Source: Sphagnum compactum (Eukaryota > Bryophyta > Sphagnopsida > Sphagnales). Taken from it: 64,000 nucleotides of DNA. The position numbers and the translations under genes are program-made. This document shows, piece after piece, positions 46,391-59,059 of the stretch. The DNA lies in the NCBI GenBank assembly GCA_965153455.1, contig OZ234493.1, positions 18,342,213-18,406,212 of the forward strand, in the 5' to 3' direction. The notes under the pieces were generated by a model that saw only the letters and a program-made list of their open reading frames with translations, was not told the DNA's origin and did not search any database. Every line of letters begins with the position of its first letter. Positions within the stretch are counted from its first letter, which is position 1.

Positions 46391-48004
46391 ATGGCTGACA
46401 CCAGCTTTGTCGTTGAATCTGAGTGGATCTGTAATATCCGATCAGGACTTGAAATGGCACGCTCTGGTCAAAATGCAGGGGGTGATATTCCTATAAAAAG
46501 GTTGCCAGGCTTCTTTCGTAAACCTGTGGAACTTTACACTCCACGACAATGGCAATTCGGCCTCCACAACCGTGACCTTCAAACATCCAGTAGTGAATCA
46601 GAAGTTACGAAAATAAGCTTAGCTGCAGCATTCAATTTGAACCAAGATGAATGGGACAAATTTTGTGCTGATGTTGTCGATAATCCTGCAGATATGAAGC
46701 TGAAATCATACGGTATATACTTTACTGTAACTGAACAAAGCCTGAAGGAAGTGCAATACCTATTAACCTTGGATGCTCTGACATTAGTTTTAGTAATAAG
46801 TTCAAATGCGAGAGCGATTCATCAACGCTACCAAAAATCTAATGTAGTTGATCAGCGCCTCCTATTACCAGATTTATTCATACGATCGCTAGTTACCGGA
46901 GGTTTTAACATTGAGGCGGTGACAAATGTAGCGGTGTGTATTTCGACGATTTGGGACGATCTTTTCTTGTGTGAAAACCAAATTCCAATGGCTTTGATGA
47001 GGAAGGTCAGTAGCAAATGTTATGGATTACTGCCGGTAGAAAGGAAGTCTAATGATCAGAATCTACGAGAACTAGATAATTTGAACTCGGATGTGACCAA
47101 AAAATTGTTGGATAGTATTTTGAAGAATGTAACAACTCATATGTGCCACAGACTATTTGCAGAGCCTTGCCCTAACAAAAAAGACAATCTTATCAACTTA
47201 ATTGACCTCAATTATGAAGTAGGCGAATTAGAAAATTGTGCACACATTTTTGCCTGTATTCACAAAGTAATAACTAGTTGCGTTAGCATGCCACCCATCG
47301 CCACCGTCACTACAACGTTCGAACGTGCAAAACAATTATTTTGGCGTCCCGTTGCAACCGGATCGGAGAAACTTGCTACCATTATTGCCACAATTTTTGG
47401 ATTCAGCAGAAAGACTGAAACTGAAGTGGGCTTCGGTATTGAATCACTACCGTCTGCAACTGTTTTGAAGAAAGCTGGCATTCGAATTCAAGGGATCCCT
47501 GGAATGGTGCAGCAAGTGGCTTTTAAAAATGGCTGTTTGTTTCTCCCAATCATGAAACATAACACACCTTTGGAGTCCTATATTTGCAATATGGTGATGT
47601 ACGAAGGGCAAAATTCTTGGGCCCATCCATTTTTCGATTACCTACAACTCATGAAACATCTGATCAAGACCCCTGAAGACGTGTCGTATCTCATCGATTG
47701 TGACGTGATTCGGCCAGGCTTTTCCACCCAAAAGCGCATTTTTCAAATGTGGCAATCAATAAGAGTGTATTATTACCCTCGATATTCAATGGAGTATAGC
47801 GAGAGTATAGTGCAGCCTATCAATAAGCATTTATCCCCACTAAATATGATGGTAACTGACTTTTACAATACATACTGTTCCAAACCGTGGTTAGTGATAA
47901 GTGTCATGGCAGGCATAATTCTACTTGTCGCTACACTTATCCAAACTTACGTAGCTGTCATTGGTTCCGATAAAATGCAACCTCATTTTCCTCGAGGTGG
48001 GTAA
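46391..48004 (+). CDS. DUF247 domain protein, complete, single exon
   Basis: A 537-residue protein with an intact frame and a good plant start context (ACACCATGGCT). DUF247 landmarks occur in order: IPIKRLPGFFRKP and YTPRQWQFGLHNRD near residues 34-61, LLLPDLFIRSL and WDDLFLCENQIPMALM near 156-205 (the hallmark L-ENQIP motif), ATVLKKAGIRI and FKNGCLFLPIM near 357-390, LIKTPEDVSYLI near 430, and a single C-terminal membrane segment (PWLVISVMAGIILLVATLIQ, about residues 502-527) with a short tail. Length and a one-exon layout suit the family. DUF247 proteins are plant-specific, anchored by the C-terminal helix; members act in grass self-incompatibility, but most have no known role and none can be assigned here. 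Several normally conserved positions differ (LHNRD in place of the usual GPxHHG), so it is a divergent member. Confidence 0.93.
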   Translation: MADTSFVVESEWICNIRSGLEMARSGQNAGGDIPIKRLPGFFRKPVELYTPRQWQFGLHNRDLQTSSSESEVTKISLAAAFNLNQDEWDKFCADVVDNPADMKLKSYGIYFTVTEQSLKEVQYLLTLDALTLVLVISSNARAIHQRYQKSNVVDQRLLLPDLFIRSLVTGGFNIEAVTNVAVCISTIWDDLFLCENQIPMALMRKVSSKCYGLLPVERKSNDQNLRELDNLNSDVTKKLLDSILKNVTTHMCHRLFAEPCPNKKDNLINLIDLNYEVGELENCAHIFACIHKVITSCVSMPPIATVTTTFERAKQLFWRPVATGSEKLATIIATIFGFSRKTETEVGFGIESLPSATVLKKAGIRIQGIPGMVQQVAFKNGCLFLPIMKHNTPLESYICNMVMYEGQNSWAHPFFDYLQLMKHLIKTPEDVSYLIDCDVIRPGFSTQKRIFQMWQSIRVYYYPRYSMEYSESIVQPINKHLSPLNMMVTDFYNTYCSKPWLVISVMAGIILLVATLIQTYVAVIGSDKMQPHFPRGG

Positions 48005-48009
48005 AACCT

Positions 48010-51000
48010 CCTTCGGGAATGTATATTACTTTTGGACAGATATTGAACATGGTATAAAAAATCGTATTGAAAGCCAGAGCAGTCTAAATACTCTGTTGTT
48101 TGTTTCGTTTTGTGAGCACACCTTAACCTACTCAAATTGTGAGGATCTTAATTTATCATGTATCAAATTCAATGAACATAGTCAACCATAGATGTGAACA
48201 ATATTATTCAGAATTCTTTTTTGACATCAATTGCATTATTTAGTAAATTTAAATTATTTTTTTGTGAAAGAGGTGAAATTTGAACATTTAATATAAGTTT
48301 GTAATATATTTTTATTAATTGAATGTAACATCATTTATCTATTGGCGAAAGACAATTTATGCTGATAATAATGGTGCCCAAAAAAACTAAAAAATCAAGA
48401 AATCTTTTTAAATTAATTTTTTTTAATAATTTAATTGTTAATGGATGCAATCAGTCTTAAGTTCACAATTAAATCATCAATACGATTCTTTGCCAATTGA
48501 TTTTTTTAAAAAGTCACATCTCTTAAACCTATGAAAAGATTTTTTGAAAAGTTATATCCTTAAAACTGTGAAGATGATCCCTCTTGGAGCATTGGCAAAA
48601 ATGGTCCAGGCACCACTAGATCTTGCTGGAAAGATGACATAGATGTCCTCATGCAATTAACATGTGAATACACAATTAACATTTGCTTATTGCAAAATCA
48701 TCAGTTAAATTAGAAATGATTTTCTACGCTGATGGTGTTGGATTGGAATTTGCGGTGCCACTCATAGTACTTCCAAGGCAATTCCTTTCAAAAAGATGAA
48801 ATTTGGCACTCTACATCTGATAGGTCCCATCTTTTGGGGTCCAAAGCCTGAATGTCACTCTCCAAAGATTTTACCATACACATAAAGCACTTCCAAAAAT
48901 TTCCTAATGCATTTGAATTTTGGAGGGAGGGGCACCTTGCATGCATTGATATCCCCTCAAGAAAAAAGGAGGAATATTGCACCTACTCCAAGATGGGAAG
49001 AATCTTACACCTCTTTATAGGTGAAAGGTCCTACCCACTTGTAAGGAATATGCCATGTGAACTACTTTGGTTTAAGTTCAAGATGACCTCCATTTCAAGT
49101 AAACCCAAGGGTGGGGAACATTCTTGAAGTGTGGGGCTCGACTTGGCTACAATGGCTCCTTATTTTTGGAATGCCCCACCCGAGTGCTTGCCCCTTTAAT
49201 CTCTATATGTTCTTCATGCACATCAACCAAGTTTTTTTTTGCTTTTTTGGGTTGTGGTGTAGGTGGGAATACATTTGAATGAAAGAAACACATTTGATGA
49301 ATACTGAAAACAGTTTCAAAAATTCTCTGGTTATTGCCATTATGTTCAGAGTGGCCTTGGGCAATTGAGGAAAACAATACAAAATTCATCCTGGCAATAT
49401 GTATAACATTTTATTCTATATATACAAGTTGGCTACTAAAGCTCCATCTCTAATGCATGCTGCCTATCGATGTTGGTGACATGTAAAAAATTTGGCACCA
49501 AGCCTATGTTGACACAATGTTATCTAGCAACATGTCATGGAAAATAAGTGCACAAAACACAGCTTCACATTTCAACTACAAACCTCAACCATGGCTTGAT
49601 TGAACATTTACTCACAATCTCATATGGAAAGGTATCAAGTGTTAGTATAATGGGTTTTTATGGAAGTCACAATGGTTTTTTTTAGTCATTTAGTTAAGGC
49701 TTGTTTAATACAACTCAAATGCATTTGGAAAATTTAGTGAAATTGAGATGAAAAATTGAAACTTATATTAATTTATTCAAATTTGAAAATTTTACACAAA
49801 AAACATCAATATTCAATCGAAAGTGGACTTTGCAATGTAAGATACATCTAAGGTCATAATCATAAAAAAATATGATTATGTTTTCTTTTCAAACATTACA
49901 AGGAATTCCCATATTAACAACTAATTTTACAATTAATTTTTAATTGTTAATGCCACATGCAGCTATTATAGTGTTTAGTTACCTTGGACAAGCCACATAA
50001 GAATTTTAATTGCAAAAAAAATTATGTGGCACTCAATTAAAATGACAGTTGCATTGAGGTCCAATTAAAATCAATTTTTCATCCAACTAACATCCAACCT
50101 ATGTGGCATGATCATTTGTGATCGGTTTACGATTAAATGTAATTACATATGATGATATGGCATGGTCATTTGTGACTAGGTTTACGATTAAAAATTGTAA
50201 TCACACAAAGTGTTTCATAATCAACTAAAATATATCCACGTGGCAATTTAATCCACCCAACAATCCTAGACTAAACTAGGTTAGGCTTAAAATAGGTAAA
50301 TGGGTATAAATTATAAACTTAGGTAACTAAGTAGGTAGGTAAAATCTTTTAAAAAAATTGTTCATGGTCACAAGACCTTTTGAATGATTCATCCCTAATG
50401 GGGCGAAAGTAGGAAAAGAGGAGCTAAGCAATGTGTGGACAATCCTTAAAAACTATTTTTTGAAAATTTGAAAAATCACCATGGGAACAATGTATATCAA
50501 AAAAATTGTTTTATTTTTTAAATAAATTCTTATACTTTCAAATTTGTAGCTACAAAAATTTTATGAAAATTTGCCATGTTTCAAAAATCCTTTTATATGT
50601 TTAAAGCACTTAAGAAATGCATGTGGACAGCATGTGGGCTTTTTGTATCAAAAGTTTTTTTCCTTTATCAAATGTTCACCAAATCATCTCAATTTTTTTT
50701 TTGAACTTTAATATATTCCACAAAAAGGGATCCATGTGTTCAAAACATTCAAAAAATTCAAATACATATCCCTTTTTAGATTCTAATACTTGAATGTCTT
50801 TTAACACTATTATAGTTTTGAATTTGTAATCATGTTTTAAAGTACAATTATAAATTTAACTATAATGTAAAGCTTGATGCAAAAAAAATTGAGTTTTTAT
50901 CATGTTGTAAGTTATATTTGGCCTTAAATTTGATATTCAGTTTAAAAAATTGTGTGAAAAATGCAATATAAACCGATAGAAAATTGTGATGTGGAAAATG

Positions 51001-52330
51001 CAATCCTTGAAAAAGACTTTAACCTTGGCGCAACTACATACCATGAGTATTCCTTTCTTTCACCTAATTATATGCTTCACAAAATCCAAATTGTAAACAA
51101 AAGATATGACATAAATTATAGTGAAAGCAAAACACTACAACATTATGTAACACTATCACATCTTTTGTTTTGTACACAAAAACATTATCACCTATCAACA
51201 CAATAAAATATTTATTGCTTAACCCACCTACATACTATTTAATATATATCTTACCTATTACCTAGCCTTGGGGGGACACTTCTCAAAAAAAGTAGAATAT
51301 GTAAGTAAAAAATAGGGTGCAATATATTGGTTGTCGAGTAAAAATTATAAATTAATTAGTTAAAAAAAAGGTTATGTAATTTGAAATATATATATAATTA
51401 ATATAGAGTATGCATAAATCTCTAATATTAAATTTTTTTAATAAAAAATATAGCATGTGCATTAAAAATTTAAAGTATTCATTGTTAGTAAGTTCAATTA
51501 TTGTGAAATAATGAGTCATTTTTAAACCATTTGATAAAAAAATATGTTCAATGGATTCAAAATGTCTAATTTTAGATGCAAGTCACATGTGAAGGAAATA
51601 AGCATGCCAAAAACATGTTTGGTTGTCCATTGAAACTCATTTTGGGATTTCCTGCATTTTTGGCATTAAATTAAAATATTCATACACAATTATGTATGAT
51701 TGTGAAAAATCACTATGAACACATGAATTATCTTATTGGATTATTCAAAAAAATTCACTTAAATTTGTTTCATGTAAATGTTATTTGTAAAAATTAATTT
51801 TAAAAAGTCTTTAAATCCTTTTTTTCCTTTTTTGGGACCCCAACCATGAATGGACCCATAGTAACACAAATAATTTACATTTAGTAAAATGAAACATACA
51901 AAGTAATAACTGAGCAAAATACAATTATACAAGGTGGCCAACAAGTTCTCATTTTCAAAATTTTAAGCAATCATCATTAATATATATTTGTCAATAATAG
52001 ACTACTTAGTAATATATTTTCAAATCTTAAAGTCCGAAACACAATTGCATTGTTGAATGTTACTCAAATTATATTATTTAAAAAATTTAATTCAAAGACT
52101 TTGACACTCTAATTATATTAAAAATTTGATAATAGAAGTCAATGTTGTGGTGAATATCAAATGGCCACCAAAATCTATTGATATCACCAACAACATTCAT
52201 CAGGACAACTTGAAATTGAAAGTTTAATCATTAGAATCCACAAGATTAAGAAATTAATCGAGTAACAAATCATTTTAATTGTCATGATGATCAAACTTAT
52301 ATGTGGTTACTACATTAACGACATCAATGT
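48010..52330. other. Long AT-rich region, no gene seen
   Basis: Very AT-rich with no supported exon. TAGGTAAC/TAGGTAGGT words near 50.27-50.35 kb are inverted near 51.22-51.28 kb (ACCTACATAC, TTACCTATTACCTAG), which may bound a dispersed element of about 1 kb. The 48.6-49.4 kb part is slightly GC-richer, with no recognisable protein. Confidence 0.4.
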
Positions 52331-52340
52331 TTGTTTTAGC

Positions 52341-55300
52341 CTAACTACCATGCACATCACTAATTGTTATGGTTTTGTTCATGGTCGTATTTTTCCTAAC
52401 AAGAAATGAGAATGAAATTGAATCAATGTCCACCCATTGCATTAGGTCTATTAAGTTACATTTGCACCTTCTTGTGTGCTCCTTTTTTGAAAGACACCTA
52501 CCATTGAACATGCACCATTCTATAATGCTTGTCATTCCCATCCTTGACAACGTCACTATGCACTCTTCCCATCCATATTGGGTACATTTCAAAATTTGAT
52601 GGGCGAAAAAGAACAAATTTTTTGTCATGTAAATATCTAAAGTGAGTGTAAGCTACTACATATTCAAAGATGGTTTCATGTTCTTAAGCCCACAATATGA
52701 AGGGACAATTGGATTTTTTTGATCCTCAAGGATAGGTTGAGTTGAAAAAAAAATTGCACATGATTAACCTTCCAATTGTTAAATGGTTCACAACCTTCCA
52801 ACAAAATGGGACTTTGCTTTGGAAGTGGTTTTGACAAGTGTGATTCTAAAATACCCCTCCTTATGTTCAATATGAAGACCTATGGCCTTTGCATACATCT
52901 CATTCTCAAAATGTTTAGTTTCCAAAACTCCAAATACTTTGAAATATTATTGTTAATGAAAAAAAAAAATCTATTGATTTTGAGGTGTAATTACCCCAAA
53001 TAGGACAAAATGGAATAGGTTTTGGAACTGCATTTGGTAGTTGGGTCCAATTATGGTGACTTAGACCAAAAAATACATCCACCTAAAATCCCATTTAAAA
53101 ATATGATAGTTTTTTACATAAACACAAGAAAATAGATTATAAAACTTTTTATGTTTCATTTTGAAAACATTTATGCCTCCATTGAGTTTATGGTAAGTTG
53201 AGTATAAAGTTTTTAGAACTTCTGTATAATAAAAGTAAGTAAGACGTATGTTTGAAATTGATTAACAAATATTTTTTTCAAACCTATTTAAAATACATTG
53301 TGAGTTTTTCTTGAATTTCAATGAATATATACTTAAACATGTTTTAAACATGTGGTTTTCATTTAAAATTTTAACAAAGTTGAAGAAATTGTTCATAATA
53401 ATCATTGAACTAAACTATATGTTTAAGTTCAATAAATCAAAGCCTACTTGATGGTTACTTTTCATTTATGCTGCAAAGAACATGAGCGGTCTAATTTGCC
53501 ATGTTGGAACCCAACTTGGTTATTGGTTATTGGAATTCCACTTGGTAGCTTAATTAAACCTTGATTATTAGATTTCCATAATTGAATTGCAAGGCCAATG
53601 TCTTTGGAACTCCACATTAAATTAGTTGGCATCACCACCCAAATTTGTTTTCATAAAAAGCAAATGCATATCTATATGTCTAATTAATACCTTAGGGTCA
53701 TCCAAGTCAATTTTCAAATAGCCTAGAACCCAAGATTTGAAATCAAAAATTTCTTGTATGAGTTGGGGGATGAATAACAAAACCATAAAGCTTTCATCAA
53801 ATCTACCAACACATGGTCATTTTGTTCTTTCAATTGTTTTAACAAAATTTAGTTAAAAATTCCATCAATGTTTTCATGCATATGATCAACAACAAGGAAG
53901 CCCAACCACAACTCTTCAAACACCTCCTTGGTTGTTAGTAAAGACACAAAAACAAGCAAGTGTCGATTTTTATTGTCTTTTGACACATTTGTCCATTTGG
54001 AACTACTTTTAAAGTAATGGTTTTGCATTAACAAATTTCTCATGCACCTTCAATGCCTTCACACATTGAGAACTCCACATTAATTACTCAAAGAATTCAT
54101 TTTGTAGCTCATGATTAAATAACTTTTATTACTTGTGAACTAGTTTTTTCTTTTAAGTTCTAAACAATCTTAAGGAAATCCAATGGTGAAATTAGAGTCA
54201 TTTGGCTGAAATTCATTGGAATGTTGACCAACGTTTCATCCCCATGCTCATGAGCAATCATTCTAGTCAAAGTAATCAATAATTGATCGATCCTAACAAC
54301 CATTTTGCTTTTTGTTTAGAGCCTTTCAATTTGTAAAAGAATTTTTGAATGATCCATCTTATTGTGAATGATGCATAAAACACCATTTGATTGAATGGAA
54401 TTTGTTTCCCAACTATGGTAAAGTCATTTACATGACTCTGAGTATTTATTATGTCTTTTTAGTTGCATTTCATGCTCCTTAGCAATAACATTGGTTTTTC
54501 CAACTTTAGATTGTACTAGGTTTTTCAAAGACTCACATACAATGTGTTTTACAAAGGTTAAACCTTTTTCTGCACATCCACATAGAGATGACATTTCTTT
54601 TTCAACTAATTCATAGCAAACTAAGAGATGGTGAAAGCACATTACAATGGCCAAAAAATGTTGTCACAAATATTTTTTTCAAATCTATGTGATTTTCAAT
54701 TTCCATCAAGCCAATATTAAAAAATGTTTCATAAATTATATTCAAATTAAGGTAATTCAACTACCAATTTATGCAATTGTTAAAAGAAATTATATATTTT
54801 TATTAATATTAAATGATTAAATAATACATTTGTGAAAAATAAATATATGTACCAATATACTACAAAGTGCAAATATATTCTAAAAATGATTCAATATATG
54901 TTATGTTCAAAATGTAAACTATATATGCAATTTAATGTAAATAGGGACAAGGAAAAAACTAAAAATAATCAACATGATAAAAACCACACATGTGACATTT
55001 AACACACTTCGTTGTTCTATTCTTGAATTTTTTTCTGTGTGTTTGGAATTAGAAGGTCAATGTCTTATTTCCAATTCCCAATTGCTTTCATTTGATGTGG
55101 CATTATATCAACACATTGGTCAATAAACAATTGGAACATTGCATTTCACTTGCCTAGCTATAAACCCCTATTTTTTCATTCCAACATTTTATGCGAGCTT
55201 TGCCTCGTCCCACATTTGTTATCTTATGTATATGATAAATAGATAGATCATGAAATGCCAACAATCCTAAACCACACCTTTTCACAAATATTAATTTCTT

Positions 55301-55600
55301 GTATTGTGATGAAATATCATTTGTTTATTCCAAGTCTCTAGTGCAATATTCTTGGAACATCCAAAATAAAATCTTTTATTTACAAAAGACAAGTTCAAGA
55401 ACTCATGTTGAATGATGGATGTCTTATCATGAGGAAAATAGTGTTGATAACAATTGAAAGAACAACAATTGTTTGTGCTCACATTAGAAATTGATTCATT
55501 GCTTAAAAGTCTTTCAATATTTGAAACAAACGAATCCACATTTCAGTCCCTTTGTTTTCTTTTCACAAATGTGTAGATTTCATTCACATGAATAATTCCC
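52341..55600 (-). pseudogene. DUF7869-type transposon gene, decayed
   Basis: Minus-strand fragments follow the order of a protein family common as repeats in mosses, lycophytes and ferns. CCSFNCYQHYFPHDKT with a following helical stretch lies at 55291-55539, the N-terminal cysteine motif. IMPHQMKAIGN lies near 55.1 kb. DNKNRHLLVFVSLL and EELWLGFLVVDHMHENID lie at 53849-54043, matching the DN-x(3)-ENKNR ... F-x-x-VGHTHE-x-(I/V)D core of DUF7869. FDFKSWVLGYL follows near 53.7 kb. Stops and frameshifts separate the pieces, and VGHTH has become VDHMH. The fragments at 52341-52628 and 52676-52870 may be the C-terminus. Mobility of the family is inferred from its copy number elsewhere; no terminal repeats were seen. 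Confidence 0.55.
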
Positions 55601-56309
55601 TCCTCATCATCTTTTGAAACATGATGTTCATCATACGCAACAAACAATGACAATAAACAATGATTGTCAAAAATTATTTATGACAATGGCCATCCCCAAA
55701 TTGTCATAATTTGTGATTTGTGATTTGGATTGTTCAATATTGTTACTCCAACATGATTTTCACCAAGATCTTCATCAAGAACACACTTGTTAAGGTCACA
55801 TGCAATAATTCACCTTACAGTAATCAATTCTCCCAAATAATTCACCAAATCACACTTCTTTGCATGCCACTATTTTTTTCCAATACCAAAAACATTTTTA
55901 GGGATCATGTACAAAGGTGCAATCTTTTCTTTTACATTGCCCATGGCCAACAAGTATCCTCTCCAATTGGCTTGTCTAATAACATAGATTATACCATCAC
56001 CAACATTCCAAAATTTAATTCACCCATAGTATCTCAACAATTGCCTCTCCATAAATAATAATCTGCGAATGATTAACATGAATAAAACTTGTCCATAACA
56101 TTCATTTTTAGCATATCTTGAAATAAAAATAGTCATTGCAATAAAGGAACATCACTTTCCATCTTAACTCATTAATTATAAATTTTCTTCCCCCCTCAAA
56201 TTTGTTATCATGCAATATAATCTTATAGATCCCAATTTTCAAAACAATGGTATCATAAAACCCTTTTGACACAATGAACCCATCACCACCAACTGAAGGC
56301 AAAAGAATT

Positions 56310-56900
56310 AATTGACCTTTTAATTCCTAGGTTAACAAGCCCAAGGAGTCTAAATTAGGTGGGCACCAAATCCTCAAGATTGAAAGTCTAAGGTGAGAGA
56401 ATCGAATAAACATTAATAGAAATCTTCAAATATATGATTGAATTTATGATTAATATTCCAATCATGCAAGATAAAAATAACTAATAACCCTAAAGTCATT
56501 ATGGATGAGTTATTTAAAACAATAATCATTTAAGACATGGTGGCAAATATCGTCCATTAGTCATAAAGGACATATGTGAAGTCATTAATAATAGTTTAGT
56601 CATTGTTTAATTATTTTTTATTATTACAAATTAGACCAAAAAAATTGGGGAACATAATTTTATAATATTTATTATTATAAATTATTATATATAGTAAATA
56701 AGATATAATTCTATTTTAATTATTTTTAATCTCATTATTTTCCATTCTAAAAATTGTTGACATGTGTCACCACCTAAGCTAGGTTAAAACCCTAATTTAA
56801 ATGGCTAACTAAACCACTTTATCTACCTAAGGTAACCACCTAACCTAGGTTATCTAGGTAGGTAGAGAATATTTGGTCAATATTCCAATGTTGAACACAA
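56310..56900. other. No gene seen; ACCTAGGTT-rich
   Basis: AT-rich, with AAGCTAGGTTAAAACCC and AACCTAGGTTATCTAGGTAGG words near 56.77-56.87 kb related to those at 50.3 and 60.2 kb. Confidence 0.4.
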
Positions 56901-56917
56901 CTAATGTCATTTGTGAA

Positions 56918-56975
56918 GTTTGATCTTTGGACCCCAAGGAGATGGAGTTCAACTCCTTTACCACCAAGCCACCTC
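56918..56975 (-). mobile_element. tRNA-derived SINE head (pol III A and B boxes)
   Basis: On the minus strand TGGCTTGGTGG (56961-56971) fits an A box loosely, GGAGTTGAACTCC forms an anticodon-arm-like stem, and GGTCCAAAGATC (about 56922-56933) is a degenerate B box. Order and spacing are tRNA-like, but acceptor stems are absent. Confidence 0.4.
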
Positions 56976-56979
56976 ATTT

Positions 56980-58150
56980 GTTGTGTAAATAATTTAATTT
57001 TTATTCTATTTAGACCATACTTCATTAAAACATTACACAAAACTTCAAATTTGATAATTCATATCTTATTGGTAATTTTTCCAAATGAAAAATTTGAAAA
57101 TTTATTCACAAATTTCTTTCAATAATGTACACAATTACATAATTGATTTTTGAAAAATGTTAATTAAGTTCAAAAAAAATTATTTGAATTTTGTTATTGA
57201 ATAAGAATTCAATGTCCGTTCTTTGGAAAATTTTAATTCCCACATGATTTGTAAATTAAAAAACCTTACGTCTAATAGATGAATAAATAAAATATATCTT
57301 TCATATCTTAAATCTTCATTTGATTTAAAAATTTATGTTATACAATTTTGCTTCCAATATATCATAACTTTATTAAGAATCTTTAATTTAGATGTATGAG
57401 TCCATATAATATATCCACATAAAATATTTATAAATGGATCATAAATCAACTATATATATATTAATTACTTTTATATTAATCATATTTTAATTTAATTTTT
57501 AATAATAATAGTGATAATAATAATAAATATTAAAATATTAACTAATTTTCTAAAATTATAAAAAAATTCATTATTACACTTGTAAATAATTGTATGATCA
57601 CATTGTTGATGTAATGACACATCATTTTGTCCATGCCATCTGCATTATTATTCTTTAATCATATTTTAAATGACTTTATCTTAGTCATAATTTCAAATGA
57701 TATTTTAGACATCCATATCACTTTGTCATCAATCATGGATGCCATATGAATGAAACTTGCAATAAAAAAATGATATCATCTTTCTTGTTACCACGTCATT
57801 ATCTATTAATCAAATGCATCATTAATATATGATTACAAGTTTTTCACATAGGATTTGAAATAACATCCTATGACTACAGTCAATTAGTAGTCATTTAGGA
57901 CATCTAGTCATTGATTTCTTGGTTGAAAAGAACAAAATTCCTTTTAGTGAAACCTTTGACTTTGACAATTATTAACCTAATACATGAAAATTGAACAACC
58001 ACATGATTTTCGAAACCTCACACCTAGTATGGTGTTATAATCAGACAATTATTTATTTTTGGGAATTCACCCCGTAATATTATGGATTAATTATTTCATG
58101 TTTAATAACTTGTCAATCCCAAATTTAGCATGTAACAAATTAATAATGAA
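56980..58150. other. Very AT-rich, no gene seen
   Basis: Extreme AT content with TAATAATAATA runs near 57.50 kb. No feature supported. Confidence 0.4.
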
Positions 58151-58154
58151 AATT

Positions 58155-58385
58155 ATGTTGAGTTCATTCATTCATAGGTTCGTACATTTTAAACACGAAT
58201 ATCATGCATTGAAAACAAGTTTAACACACAAATAAATTTATTAATGGATAATGTATGAACTTATGAATGAATGAATGAATGTCACACAAATTTCGCATCT
58301 TCATAAAAATTCATGTGTCAAATGTGTTTTCAATGCACGATATCAAGTATGAAATGTGCAAATTATGAATGAACAAATTTTGCAC
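58155..58385. mobile_element. Hairpin (MITE-like) element
   Basis: GTTCATTCATTCATAGG and TATCATGCATTGAAAACA on the left are mirrored by TGTTTTCAATGCACGATATC and ATTATGAATGAAC on the right. A GAAT microsatellite sits inside near 58265. The arms give an imperfect inverted repeat of about 60 bases or more. Confidence 0.5.
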
Positions 58386-58474
58386 AATTTCCATTATTAA
58401 GTCATGAAATGTTAAATTTGTGATGTGGGTATTTTCAGGAATTTTAAACAATGTGTGAAATAATGAAAATTAGT

Positions 58475-58800
58475 TGATCACTTGATTTTCCAACTTCAAG
58501 CTTGAGGTTGCCAAAATTAGGTGGTCGTTTGATTCTTTGACTTTAAGTTCAAAGTACCCAAAATCAAACGACCACCTAATTTTCTAGCCTCACGCTTTTA
58601 AGCTTCATGTTCAATGTCACCAAAATTTAGTAGTCACCCAATTATCCAACATTACGTTCACGGTCACTAAAATTGGATGGCTATTCGATTTTCTAATTCT
58701 AGGTTTTAGGTCATCGAAATCGAGCAATTGCCTAATTTTTCCAACTTAAGGTTTGAGGTTGCCAAAATTAGGTGATTTCGTTATTTTTTAATTCCTCATG
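58475..58800. repeat. CCAAAATTAGGTGGTCG tandem repeat with internal palindrome
   Basis: Five to six imperfect units of about 55-60 bases carry TTGAGGTTGCCAAAATTAGG and a variable TGATTTTCCAACTT part. Two neighbouring units are inverted, giving TTAGGTGGTCGTTTGATT mirrored by AATCAAACGACCACCTAA. Confidence 0.6.
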
Positions 58801-59059
58801 TTTGAGATTGTTTGAATCATATGATTAGTTTATTTTTGGGACCTCCAATGTTAAATCATAAGAATTGTGCAACCGTTCAATTTTCAAGCATTCATGCCTT
58901 CTTTTGAAATTTTTCTTTATGTATGTTTAATTTGAAAAATATTTCTAATAATGAAGAATTTAAAATTAAATTTAAATTAATTTAAAATAATAAATAAAAA
59001 TTTAATTAACAATAACTAAACCTAATTTAATTAATAATAATAACTTTTACATTAACCTT

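Noticed and set aside
47260-47481. Minus-strand protein within the DUF247 gene
   Set aside because: Shadow of the DUF247 frame.
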